Origin: Euptelea pleiosperma
Lineage: Eukaryota > Streptophyta > Magnoliopsida > Ranunculales > Eupteleaceae
Assembly: GCA_035048495.1 (NCBI GenBank)
Contig: CM068541.1
Coordinates: 10,671,929-10,735,928, forward strand
Length of the DNA: 64,000 nt
Direction: 5' to 3'
Shown here: positions 1 to 11,059 of the stretch, piece by piece
Numbering within the stretch: the stretch's first letter is position 1
How the letters are laid out: each line of letters opens with the position of its first letter
The notes under the pieces: generated by a model
The model's input: only the letters and a program-made list of their open reading frames with translations
Told to the model about the DNA's origin: nothing
The model's database searches: none
Translations under genes and position numbers: made by a program

Positions 1-762
1 TTAGAAGCTTGATCGTAGGTCTGGTTATCTATCAAATGAGTTCAACATTTGATATATAACTTTTGAATGTGGGTTATCTATGGATTATCTATGGGTTATC
101 TATGAATTATTAGAAGCTTGATGTACTGTTTCTCCCATGAGTTATCTAGACTGCTTTTCTAACTTTATAATATACTGACATAGAGTCCGTCTAGAGCTAC
201 ACCCATTTCTTACATCCGGTGGTTGGGCCCACGTAGAGATCATGTTGGACAATCCAACCATACATTCAGTTGCCTTGCCATGCATGATGATCCTTATCAC
301 AAAAAAAAAAAAAAGGTTCATCTAATTTCAACATTGCTAACCCTTTAGCTCATCACTCGTTACCACCTTGGTATGGATTTTTGAAACAGCCAGCTATTTG
401 ATAGCTCATTACCACAGTAATTAAGTTATGAAGAAATCTAAGTCATTGGTTCAGGAGACCATAATGGCATCCATGTAAACTGAGAAATGGCATTAATTTC
501 TGTCGTATAAGAAATTTTCCGTAAATTTTATTGCTATAATTTTTTTTTTCTAAAAATCAATAGAATTTTTTTTTGTTAAGGGACTATAATTAAATCCACC
601 ATTTAATTTGTAATTGGGATTTAATTTTGTAACTAATCGTTTATGGTTTAAAAATTTATCAAAAAATATTTTTTCTACAGAATGTACACCAAGTAGAACG
701 GATTACCTAGATCCAGCTTGGTTTCAAGCACAACACCAACTTGACCCATTATCCATATTAAA
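1..762. other. Left edge, noncoding
   Basis: GTCCGTCTAGAGCTACACCC at 187-206 is a single end of the MULE-type MITE family seen intact at 10005-10384. GGGTTATCTATG repeats several times in 60-110. Otherwise A/T-rich with nothing recognised. Confidence 0.4.
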
Positions 763-827
763 CTAGTGTATACCCGTGCTTAGTATGCATGGGCAAGATG
801 CTACCCACTTCTCTGCTTTAGTATAGA
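763..827 (-). mobile_element. 65-bp Helitron-like mini-element
   Basis: Read on the minus strand it begins TCTATACTAAAGCAGAGAAG and ends in a GC-rich stem (CCCATGC/GCACGGG, imperfect) followed by CTAG, then T. The start matches the 5' end of the Helitron at 34704-36015 (TCTATACTATAGCAGAGAAG). Only the two termini remain. Its 5' end directly abuts the 3' CTAG of the next element. Confidence 0.6.
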
Positions 828-2417
828 CTAGTGGGTGCCCCGTGCCATCGGCACTCCTCGACAAAGAATTTGCTAAAATCAGGTGAGTGGCGGAGATCCA
901 CCGTCCATTTGGGGGAGGATTAGATCTCGGCCCTTCTTTGTTGATGCTTATAAGAGGAGGTATAAGTAGGGAGGCAACCAATGTGTTTTGTTATATAGAA
1001 TAGTAAATGGCCCATGCCCACGGCACTCTCCGACAAAAGCGTTTGCAAAAATTGGGTGCCTTCGCCACTCAAACGGTATAATGGACTGGGGCGTTACTGT
1101 TTTTTCCATTATAACGGATTGTAACGCACAGAGGGAGAAATGAAAAATAACAGAAATAACAAAAAATAACAGTGTTGAAATTTAAATTTTGAATAAATTG
1201 AGGTCAAATGAGGCGAATTGATCGAGTGGCTGAAATCTAACCGATGGATTTGATCTCAACCACTCTTTATCTAACCGTCCACATTAGATGGATGGATAAG
1301 AGAATATAACTGAGTTGTCTTGATATATGCGTGGGTGGCCCGTGCCCGCGGCACTTTCCGACAAAGTGTCTATCAAAATCTGGTGGGAGTTAATCTCAGC
1401 CATCGATATGAAGCATAGTGGATCTCGGCCACTCATTATTGAAGCCATATAAGATAAGAGGGGTATAAGAAAACCGTTAAATTTTCGTTAAATTCTATAT
1501 ATTTTTTTTTAATTTTCAAATTTCAAATTTCAAATTTCAGCACCACTTTTTTTTCTATTAAAATCGTTAAAATCCATTTTTTCTATTTTTGCCCCTGGCC
1601 ATTTGAATCCGTTTTAATGGTAACACCCCTCTCGAGGCATAAAAAGTGGGGCTCTTGAGCCTGACCCTTGGGCTATATGTAAATCCAACCCATTTCATTC
1701 CTTATATGTAGGTAAATAGTAAATGGCCCATGCCCACGGCACTAGATCTCCGACAAAAGCGTTTGCAAAAATTGGGTGCCTTCGGCACGGTATAACGGAC
1801 TGAGACGGACTGAGGCGTTACCATTTTTTTCCATTATAACGGCTGTTATAACGGATTGTAACGCATAGAGGGGAAATGAGAAAATAACAGAAATAACAAA
1901 AAATAACGGTGTTGAAATTCAAATTTTGAATAAATTGAGGTCAAATGAGGTGGATTGAGTGGCAGAAATCTAACCGTCCACATTAGATTGATGGATTTGA
2001 TCTCAACCAATCTTTATCTAACCGTCCACATGAGATGGATGGATAAGATAAGAGAATACAACTAAGTTGTCTTGTTATATGCGTGGGTGGCCCCTGCCTG
2101 CGGCACTTTTCGACAAAGTATTTGTTAAAATCGTGTGAGAGTTAATCTCAGCCATCGATATGAAGCATAGTGGATCTCAGCCACTCATTATTGAAGCCAT
2201 ATAAGATAATAGGGGGTATAAGAAAATCACAGTCATCACTTGTTATATTTATTGTGGGTGGCCCGTGCCCTCAGCACTCCGTCAAAGTATTTGCCAAAAT
2301 CAGGTGTGAGTGGCTGAGATCCACCGTCATTTGGGGGAAAAGATCTTGGCCGTCTTTTTTCAAAATAGATAAGAGGGGTATAAGTGGGGAGACAACTTCC
2401 CTGTTTTGTTATATAGA
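828..2417 (-). mobile_element. Composite non-autonomous Helitron-like element
   Basis: On the minus strand: 5' TCTATATAACAAAACAG at 2417, preceded by A; 3' stem GTGCC-GAT-GGCAC followed by CACTAG at 828, then T. Inside are repeated modules, each with a short hairpin of the form GTGCCnnnGGCAC (near 850, 1016, 1346, 1735, 2095, 2268) and the phrase CCGACAAAGTGTTTGCAAAA or similar. No Rep/helicase coding sequence. A related element in opposite orientation sits at 21016-22126. Confidence 0.65.
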
Positions 2418-4384
2418 TATATAGATATCCAAAACCTGATGATCCAGATTTTTTTCTTAGAAAATCTTATAGGAAGGATCTGGTCAGCTCCAAGGCACAT
2501 ACCTTGATCCGACCGGATTCAAAACGTCTTAACAAGAATTCGAATACGACCCAAATCTGACTTGGATCAGGGTTTTTCTTTTATCTATATCCTTCCCATC
2601 TTTGTTCCATATCCTATTTTAGTGATCCAAGTTTGGCCCTCGGGGTCTGACCCATTTTATGGCCTTCGTACATCTCATAACCCTGAGTAGATTCTCTCGT
2701 TCGAATTATTCATCCCAAATGTTACTTGCTATTGTAAACAAAAAAGAGATTTATAGACGGTAACATATACAACCTTTGACATCGTCTTCAATATATAGCG
2801 AGAGAGTGTGCCATTTCTAGAGTACCTGCTCAAAAATCAGCAGCCATGTTAGCTTCCCTCCACATATGACCCATATACCAAGATCAGAAGGACTAATATG
2901 ATGCTCCCTATACAAGCTCTAGCCCCTAGTTATTAAATTTGTGATTAATTCATGAATTAATTACTTTTAAGTGGTACCCTGTACTATACGGATCACATAA
3001 AATAATATGATAATTCATGATTTTATAGGATTCACAAAGAGAATGTGAATACAACTTTTTAGCGATTAATTTAGTTGATTTAATCGAGTTGGAAAATGAT
3101 GAAAAAATTAAAAGTAAAAAAAACCTAATGTTCCCTATGGACCCTACCCCATTTTGCACTCATCTCTCTCCCCCATCCCAGCTCCCTCCCTGTGCAATCC
3201 GGTCCCCACCGCAGGGCTCCACTTACAAGTTGCAACTCTAGTCTACAGTCGCAGCCGCCTATCAGGTTAGTATTCTCTCTCTCTCTAAATTAAAAAATAA
3301 ATTTAGTAACACAAAAAATGAAAAATTATTATTTTTATTTTTAATTACTTTTTATTTATTTATTTTACCTTTTGCCCAAATTTTAAATGACAAACTAGAA
3401 TTATACTCAAGCTTTTTTGAAGCTGTATATTTGTCATACATTGAATTACTAACTATGGTAAATGGTACCCTACTTTAATCCTAAATAGGCCAAATTTCAA
3501 GACTTATGACAATTAAATGATTTAAAAGAGGAAAATATAATATATAGAAAAATTTATAGTGTTTAACATGATAATATAATAGTAGGGCTTTGACATATGT
3601 TAGTAGAAGAGAGCTAGGGCTGTCTTTCTGAGAGATAGATTTGTTTATGCATAGTAGATATTTTTTGTAATTTTTAATCATATGTACCTACTCAAATATG
3701 TAGATCTATGTGTCATTCATTCTACTAATCTTGTCAATTTCATAATTTAAATTTTATGATCTTTGTTGATTTTGTCTTTCAATTTTTTGTACTTTTGATA
3801 AAAATGAGAATAAATATAAATATATTTTTATAATTTTTTTTCATCCATACTTAATGCAAGTTTTTAGATTTGCGTGGCATTAATGCTACTGATCTTGTCA
3901 GTGTTATGATTCAAATTTTACGTAATTTTTTGAATTATATTTATTTTTAGAGAAATAATAATATGAATATTTTTGTTATATATGTGTATATAGCCCATTA
4001 TCTTTTGGTTATACACATGTTTTATTTAAATATAATATATAGTTTTTTATATTTATAAATTTTCTCTTCTAATAAATTTGATGAAATTTTTATAGAATAT
4101 ATAATGCATTTCCCCTTTTTGTAATTTTTTTCAATACTTTTTTATTAATATTATATTTTATAGTTTTTTTTATCATTTTTTGCTGAATTTAAAAAATTTT
4201 ATAATAATTTGTAATTAGTTGGGAATATCTCATTCCTCACATGGTTTCTCACCATATCAACTGATCTAAATCAGGATTAATATCGGCCGGCATGGTCCCC
4301 GAAACTAATACCTTGAATCATAGGTATTGTCCGATAAGATGTCTCATATGAAATTATGGGTACAATATTTTTTAAGACAATATA
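2418..4384. other. A/T-rich noncoding stretch
   Basis: Poly(A/T)-rich with a CT-repeat near 3272-3286. No gene, repeat family or RNA gene recognised. Confidence 0.35.
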
Positions 4385-6214
4385 TGTAACACCCTGAACT
4401 TTTGTTTATAGATTTTTGAGTAAATTAATTATAAAAAGTTAAATTTGACTTAATATTTTTTTTTCTACAATTTATTTTTAATGATAATTAACTATATTTC
4501 TATTGTGGTCTATTAGTGACATAGTCGTAATAAATAATTAATGAGTTATACTTGTTGAATAGGCCCGTAGGACCAATTTAAAGGCCTTTTGGACTTAATA
4601 ATAATCTTCAATGAAGCCTATTTGATACCTATAGGCCTTAAGCCCATTTTTAGCCAATATCCATATTAAAATAAGCCTTTTAGTGAGTTATAAAATTCAC
4701 CATCTTTAAAGTGACGAAAATTACTTAAAATTAGAAACCCTACTTCTTAAACCTATTTAATAAAGCATTAGGAGATTATAAACTCTTACAAATCCTAAAC
4801 CATTACTCTAATATTTCTTTCATCTTTTTCTCCATCTTTCTTCATTGAAGCACTTCCATTAAAGAAGAATTTGAAGAATCTTTGAAGTTCTAGAAACACC
4901 ATAGCGTGTCACTATTTGACATCATCAATTGAGACAAAAATATTGATGAGACCCCGAAGCATAACTTACTAAAAGAATGACTTCATCCGATAATAATTAA
5001 AGAAATATACTATACATTTCATGTCTTTCGAATCTAAGAGAAAGTAATAACAAGTACACTCTTCTATGATTTTTAGATTAATTAATTTGGCTTATACTCT
5101 TTGTATATATATTACACTCGAATCTATTTATTTTTTTTAATTTAGCATTTTGACATGATTATTTTGATTTTACTATTCGTACTGTATTATTAGAATTTTA
5201 GAGATCTATTGAATAGTTGGATATTGAATTACATACATTTTTGAAATGTGGGATTGATCCCAATTGTTAAAAAATTTTAAGCGAAAAAGGCCTGGAGCCT
5301 TTGGGTGCAAAGCCCTAAACTTCTGCAGAAGAGTACTTAGTTGAACTGCTCCTAGTATGGGAAGGAGAATGAGACCCATGGTGGCTTATTGGTTGCAACC
5401 ACATATTAATTTTGGATCATAGTTTATTTTGAAATACTTGTTATTCTAGTTTCATACTTATACTTTGCGTATAAACTATTGATTGATAGTACTGTCATAG
5501 ATATGATGTAGTGATTAAATCTTATTGGGTTTTCATAAGCTCATAATTCAACCGATAATATTTTTCAGATTATTTGGGGATAAAAGAAACGATGGACTAA
5601 AAGACGGTGTACCAAAGAATATCGAACCGTTCATTGAAGACACATAGTTTTATTTATTTATTAATTATAATAACTTGAATCTTAACTTTATTAGTCAATT
5701 TTGAATCTGAATTGATTGATTTAGTACTTTTATTTTATTATTTGTATTTAGTAAAATATATAATTTGACCCACATGTAGTGTTTTTGCCATAAATCAAAT
5801 TCTATTCTTTTTCAACAAAACTCAATAGGGCTAGTTGAGAGTAAAAATTTATTAAAATAAAATAGTAAATGATATTTTTGGACAAAGTGCATTAAAAAAA
5901 ATATACTTAAAATGCTTTTTTTAGTAGTAGAGAATTAATAAAATAATTTTTTATTGAAATTATATTTTTTTGGAAAATTTTACGCTTATCCGTTAAAATT
6001 CTGAAAAGTTAATTAAAAAAACTTATCAAATAAAAGTTTTAGCCAAAACATCTTTACAAAAAAAAATAAATATTTTGATCCATTATGAATTATGATCATT
6101 TCAAAAATGATTTCGGAGCATTTTATTTTTTTTATCACACCCTGGATCTTGGGTAAATGGGTCATTTTTCAAGCATTCGGGTCGAATCCGGGTGCTCGAG
6201 TCTAAGGCGTGACA
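4385..6214 (+). mobile_element. Long LTR (solo or truncated), Ty3/gypsy-like
   Basis: Starts TGTAACACCCTG and ends GGCGTGACA, the TG...CA ends typical of Tekay/Del-type Ty3/gypsy LTRs, 1830 bp. The interior shows the recurring phrases GGGATTGATCCCAATTG and CTGCAGAAGAG also seen in the LTR-like stretches from 42286 and 61408. Flanking 5-mers are ATATA and ATAGA, a possible mutated target duplication. A weak primer-binding-like TTGGTAC follows, but no gag or pol. Confidence 0.6.
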
Positions 6215-6231
6215 ATAGAATTGGTACCCGT

Positions 6232-7200
6232 GTCGCAATCACATAATTTACTATTACGGCCATACAAGAGCCAAGGCAGAAGACCCGGCCAAAGACCAAA
6301 AAGGCATTATCCTTCTGGGGTAGTGCCGACTAAGGTCTCCAAGGCCGACAAGGTATTGTGACCATGCTGTCTAGGCACCGCTGTATTGGCACATCATCTG
6401 TGATGTTTCTTATGGCTCCAAGTGTTGGAAACAATATATACCGACAAAATCTCTCTAGGCCGAACAGGATCTTACAACTGTGCCGACTAGGCACCGCCGT
6501 ATTGGCACAGCATCTGCTATGTTTCCTTATGGCTAGCTCCATGCGTCGGAACCAAGGTCGACAAGGTCTCTCCATGCTGATCAACAAGGCAGCAATGTGT
6601 AAGAATCCAGCTGACAAAGACTTCTAGTAATCTGGAAAGCTCCCTTCATCTCCCAAAAAAATTATTCATTTAGAGAAGAACAGCAGGGGAAGAACTTATC
6701 TCACACATACGTCTGAAGAACCGATCTCCTTCCCCTTCACTGCCAGCTATCCTAACAAACCTCTAGAAAAAGGAAGCTAACAAGAAAACCGTTAAAGTAA
6801 TAGGAAGACCGTTACAGAATCGGTTAGATGCACCTGACGGAAGAGCCCATAAATAGGAGGAGCTGCACATCAGAAAGAGAATCATAAAAAATTCATTAAA
6901 CCATTACTAAAGAGTAGAGAGAGTAGTGACCTGATCGGGATTCCGACTCCCCATATTTTGATTGTCTTCTGTTCTTTCTCCTCACACTTTTCTTACGGCA
7001 AGCCTTACAAGCAATCGGCGATCACAACAGGCTGATTGCTGACTTGATCGTCGGAGTGTCATTGACAGGTACCCTGCCCATCCAGGGCGCAACTCTCAAG
7101 GCAAGAAGAGCGACAAAAGCGCTACACACATCGGCAAACGCAATCAAGTTCTCAGCAGCCACTTCCATTCCTCAACAAGCAACTAACTTTTTGTGGAGGT
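6232..7200 (+). mobile_element. LTR-like sequence, possibly Tat/Ogre-type
   Basis: Contains TTGATCGTCGGAGTGTCATT and GACAGGTACCC near 7045, a signature seen in plant Tat-lineage and non-autonomous LTRs. Within it, CTAGGCACCGCTGTATTGGC near 6370 is repeated as CTAGGCACCGCCGTATTGGC near 6487, a roughly 117-bp internal tandem duplication. Boundaries are uncertain and no coding region follows. Confidence 0.45.
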
Positions 7201-8080
7201 GTTCATGAATCGAGGAGGTTAAACCCATCAGCTCGTTAACTCAATCGCAATACGTGGATATACTAAACATACCCTAAAAATGTAGTTGAGTAATCTCAAC
7301 AGTATCTTAGACCAGACAATATGGTATACTGAGGTTTGAGAGCAACAAATGCACCATGTCACCAATAATCAGGCACTTATCAATCAATGAATGGTTATGC
7401 TTATATAATAATTATCAATTTAACTTCATCTAAAACTGTCTATTCTATCAAGGTATGCGTTTTCAAATCGTGCATCGATCTTACCATCTTTTTTTTTTTT
7501 TTGTTTGGTCATCGATCTTACCATCTTAACACAAATCATTTTCATTCTTCTTCACGCTCTGTCAAAGTCTGATCAACCTATACATTTTATTTTTTTGTGG
7601 ATAAGTATTAGTTTTATTCAAAAGGGAAGGCAGACCAAGTAGGTTAATTGATAAATATAACCTAAATTTTTCCACGAGTTCATATCTTATTTAGCCTTTT
7701 CATCTCAACATCCTCGTCTCTACTACATGGTGATACATTTTCCCATCATCTCCAAAGATGAATTTCCCTTTTGAATTGTTTGAATGCGATGTGGCAACGG
7801 TTGGTTTGGACGTACTTCATCAACCTCTCCAAAACGATGTCTGTATCTGTTTTTTATTTTTATTTTTAGCTTTTTGCTCTTTTGGGTTGGCAAATCAAAT
7901 CTCTGTCTTTTTTTTTTTTTGGTGCGGGCGGGCGGAAATGCCAAAAAATGCACAGTAGGACGCTTGTTAATTTTTTGTCCTCATATGGCTTATCCTTTTC
8001 CTTTTTTTGTTTTTTTTTGGTGTAAACCTCGTATAGCTTCTCACGTAGTATTCTACCTCTTATATTGGGGAAACTAACTA
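7201..8080. other. Noncoding stretch
   Basis: Several poly(T) tracts (7490, 7910, 8010). Open frames on both strands here are low-complexity and F/K-rich; no gene recognised. Confidence 0.35.
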
Positions 8081-8090
8081 CTTATATGTA

Positions 8091-8270
8091 GAGATAGAAA
8101 TTTTTTGAAGTGGCGATCATGCGCCAATGATCGGTTGCGCACCACATATTACCATGTTACTTTTTAGTTTTTTTTTTTTTTTTTTAAAAAACCAAATTCT
8201 ACACCCATGTATATGTGGCGTGTGATCATTGGGCACATGATCGGCGGCTGTGCCGCTTCAAAAATTTTCC
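8091..8270. mobile_element. MITE with 10-bp target-site duplication (Mutator-like)
   Basis: 180-bp element with inverted ends (AAATTTTTTGAAGTGGCGAT and the complement of GCCGCTTCAAAAATTTT), flanked by CTTATATGTA at 8081-8090 and again at 8271-8280. A 9-10 bp duplication points to a MULE-derived MITE. Related end fragments occur near 22155, 37355 and 56540. Confidence 0.75.
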
Positions 8271-8280
8271 CTTATATGTA

Positions 8281-9216
8281 AGAACTGTCGTACAGATAGG
8301 TCAGATTAGAGCTGATTGATTGGTTCTAAGAGGCGCCTTCGGCGAACCGACTAATTAGGTCACTTAGGATCCCAATTAAAAGAACTTATCAGGTAATTGT
8401 GTCTGACATTTTTTTATATGTGCCACTATACTAGTGATGATATTGTATTACTTGGCGGTGTGTTTTCACGCTTGTATATCATTATTAACAAATGATTAAG
8501 GAATCAATTAGTAATGTAAACTTAGTTTTTTCAATATTAATTAATTACACTCAAGTAGACCTTCCTTTGATCAAAAGCCTCAATCACTGCTTCATAACCT
8601 CCACGTGGGGAAGCCAACTCCTCGGCCGACATTCTTGCTAACCATGGGTCAACTTTAGATTATGAGATTATGAAAATTTTTGTAGAGCGACCTCCATTTC
8701 TCTTCTTACTTTAGATTTGACTGCCTTGTCTCTTTGCCCAAAGTCCAGTTTCATTGCCCTCAGGGAGACAACCTAGTTGGGTTGCTGATGGGTGGTGTGA
8801 ACTCCTTTGGGCTTTCTGTATAGTTTTATCCTCAAATACAATTTTTACTTAGCAAAAAAAAAAAAAAAAAAAACATAATTTGGCTACTTAATTTGCAAAA
8901 CGGATTCACATGGGGTAGTCAACGAACATTATTCAAATTGAAAATGAGTACATCCGAATCCAAATCAGAAAAAACTCCGATATCAAAATTCGATTCCATA
9001 TTTTTATAATATATTGGATCGGATATTATCGAATCTAATATATCAATATCCGAAAAGCATTCAATTAATATAAAAAATTATCCAAATTCGATATATCTAA
9101 AAGTTTCAGATAATATACAATTCGAATACGAATTTGAATTTTTGACTATCCATTGACAGTCCTAGATTCACTTTATAGTATAGGGTTGATATTGGTGATT
9201 TGACCCCACTAGATTT
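8281..9216. other. Upstream region of CLE locus 1
   Basis: Positions 8930-9170 hold an A/T-rich dispersed repeat with GATATTATCGAATC and AATTCGAATACGAATTTGAA phrases, ending CTATCCATTGACAGTCCTAG, a form seen at ends of plant hAT-like repeats. No gene. Confidence 0.35.
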
Positions 9217-9251
9217 AATATAAAGAAAATCAGCAGGCTAGCTACTACGTC

Positions 9252-9259
9252 TATATATA
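9252..9259 (+). promoter_or_regulatory. TATA box of CLE locus 1
   Basis: TATATATA 66 bp before the ATG, leaving room for a short leader. A second A/T-rich element (TAATATAAAG, about 9217) corresponds to the TATA-like box of the paralogues at 37057 and 56235. Confidence 0.6.
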
Positions 9260-9324
9260 CCGGTACCAATCCCTCTCATTTACAAATCTCAAACACTAGT
9301 AGTTCCAGACCCAAGAGGAGATCA

Positions 9325-9582
9325 ATGGCTAGCTTAAGGTTTTGTTTTTGTCTTACCTTGATTTCACTTTCGGTTGTGATATCTGAACCACGCCCTCTCG
9401 ATCCATTTCTGGAGGGGAGGAAGCAAACCGAATTGTTTCGAGCATTCAAGGTTGACTTGAAGAAAGAAGGGGAAATTAAAAACCAGCACCAGTCCAAGCG
9501 ACAAAGCCCTGGAGGACCGGATCCACAACATCACTCCAAGAATCCCCCATCTTTTGGAACTTTTGGCAGAACTTATGACTGA
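9325..9582 (+). CDS. CLE-family secreted peptide hormone precursor (CLE locus 1)
   Basis: Single-exon 85-residue prepropeptide. Residues 1-20 form a hydrophobic signal peptide (MASLRFCFCLTLISLSVVIS), followed by a charged variable region and the 12-residue CLE box RQSPGGPDPQHH at residues 59-70, preceded by K. The box has the CLE1-7 core SPGGPDPQHH. By family knowledge the box is released in the apoplast, modified on proline and perceived by CLV1/BAM-type receptor kinases; the target tissue cannot be read here. An unusual 15-residue tail (SKNPPSFGTFGRTYD) follows the box. The ATG is chosen because the signal peptide starts there and the same leader and ATG recur at 37057 and 56235. Compared with 56235 it lacks seven residues of the variable region (LLEKREG), an in-frame loss. 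A TATA box lies at 9252-9259 and an AATAAA-type signal near 9785. Confidence 0.93.
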   Translation: MASLRFCFCLTLISLSVVISEPRPLDPFLEGRKQTELFRAFKVDLKKEGEIKNQHQSKRQSPGGPDPQHHSKNPPSFGTFGRTYD

Positions 9583-10004
9583 TAGTAATGAAGAAGGGAT
9601 GCTTATGCGCGAAGATCACCAGTGGTTGATTTTTAGTTTTCTTCTGTTTTGTCTCTAAACTAGCTCGTGTGGTTTGTGTTTGCTGTTTTGTTGTCTGTTT
9701 CCTCTTTGTAATCCGAGTCCTTATAAACCCTACCTTTGTTGGAGGAACTTTGTGTAGGGCTACTTTTAGTTTCTACTTCTCATAAATAAATGATAAAAGC
9801 TTGTAGTGCCAATCATTTTGCAATGTATGAATAGGTGCACTTCTCTTTGGTGACGACAGAATAAGCAAATATTAACAAACTGTCACTTTTTATGAATGAA
9901 TAGGTGCACTTCTCTTGCTAAGACTTAAAACCTTACATTCTATGGTCAACCCATATGAAGTGAGGTTGCACTTCTCATCGGATTGAAGATTATGCATGGG
10001 TATT

Positions 10005-10384
10005 GAGTCCGTCTAGATCAGCTACACCCATATGAAGTGGAATGCATTTCTTACATCCAGTTCTTACACCCGACGTACAGTGAATTTTCATACTATATGG
10101 TAACCTTCCTCACTGAAAACCAGGACATTTCGACATTCGAATGTCAAAATTTTGACTTTAATTTGAAAAATCCATACCGCATCCAATTAAACCATTATTT
10201 TAGGTCAATTTTTCACATGGTTAACAATGTTGAAATGAACAGATTTTGCGGTGATGATGATCATCGTGGCAATTAGGACAACTCATTAATGTTTGATTGG
10301 ATTGGCCAACATGATTTTCATGTAGGCCCTACCACCGGGTGTAAGAACTGGATGTAAGAAATGGGTGTAGCTCTAGACAGACTG
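10005..10384. mobile_element. MULE-type MITE with 9-bp target-site duplication
   Basis: 380-bp element with terminal inverted repeats of about 45 bp (GAGTCCGTCTAG...GCTACACCC and its complement GGGTGTAGCTCTAGACAGAC). ATGGGTATT flanks it at 9996-10004 and 10385-10393. No coding capacity. Single-ended relatives lie near 183-245 and 24930-25010. Confidence 0.82.
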
Positions 10385-10789
10385 ATGGGTATTTTAGGTA
10401 TCTGGGGGTAAAGAAGGGTAAGATTATAAATTTGAGATCTCCGAGGTAGCATTAATTAATGGCTAAGACCAAGGGGTAGTGATAAAAAAAAACTGATTTT
10501 ATTGAATATTTTGGGGTGATCTATACGGTATAGACAATTACAATGATGAAAATAGAAAGTAATCTAATTTAAGTAGTCCTAGCCAATGGGTATAAAATAC
10601 TTTTCTTATTACTTCCCCTCAAACTAATTAAAAATGATCATGGAGTACCCGTGAGTTTCATAAAGTTTGTAGACATCAAAGTAGAGATCGCCTAAGAAGA
10701 TTGTCATTAAAGAACTGATTGTGATCGTACACTGGATTGCTCAAGGTGTTCCTGCCGATAAGTGCCACAAAGAACATGACAAAAGAAGA

Positions 10790-10985
10790 AAGAAACTGAA
10801 AAACCTATATTGGCTTGGCCTCTTGGATCTAGGGTTGCAGCTTGGGCAAACCTACGTTGGGCTCGGGTTGGGTTGGCTCCTTTAGTACTCGGACTGGGCT
10901 CAAGCCTGGATTTTGACAACTCATATTCAAAATCGGGTTGGGCTCGGGCTGAGGCTTTGGGCGACCCAAGCTCGACAATACACCT
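10790..10985. repeat. GGGTTGGGCTCGG-rich dispersed repeat fragment
   Basis: Phrases such as GGGCTCGGGTTGGGTTGGCT and GGGTTGGGCTCGGGCTGAGG resemble the purine-rich repeat at 24470-24640 (complement strand). Such blocks are common in plant hAT-type MITEs; no ends were resolved. Confidence 0.35.
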
Positions 10986-11059
10986 ATTTTGTAATATCCA
11001 TAGTTCATAAAAGAAATTATGAAATTAAGAGAGAAATTACACGATGCTACTTAATTTGC

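Noticed and set aside
6330..6627. Overlapping open frames on both strands near 6.3-6.6 kb
   Set aside because: Both arise from the ~117-bp internal duplication of an LTR-like sequence.
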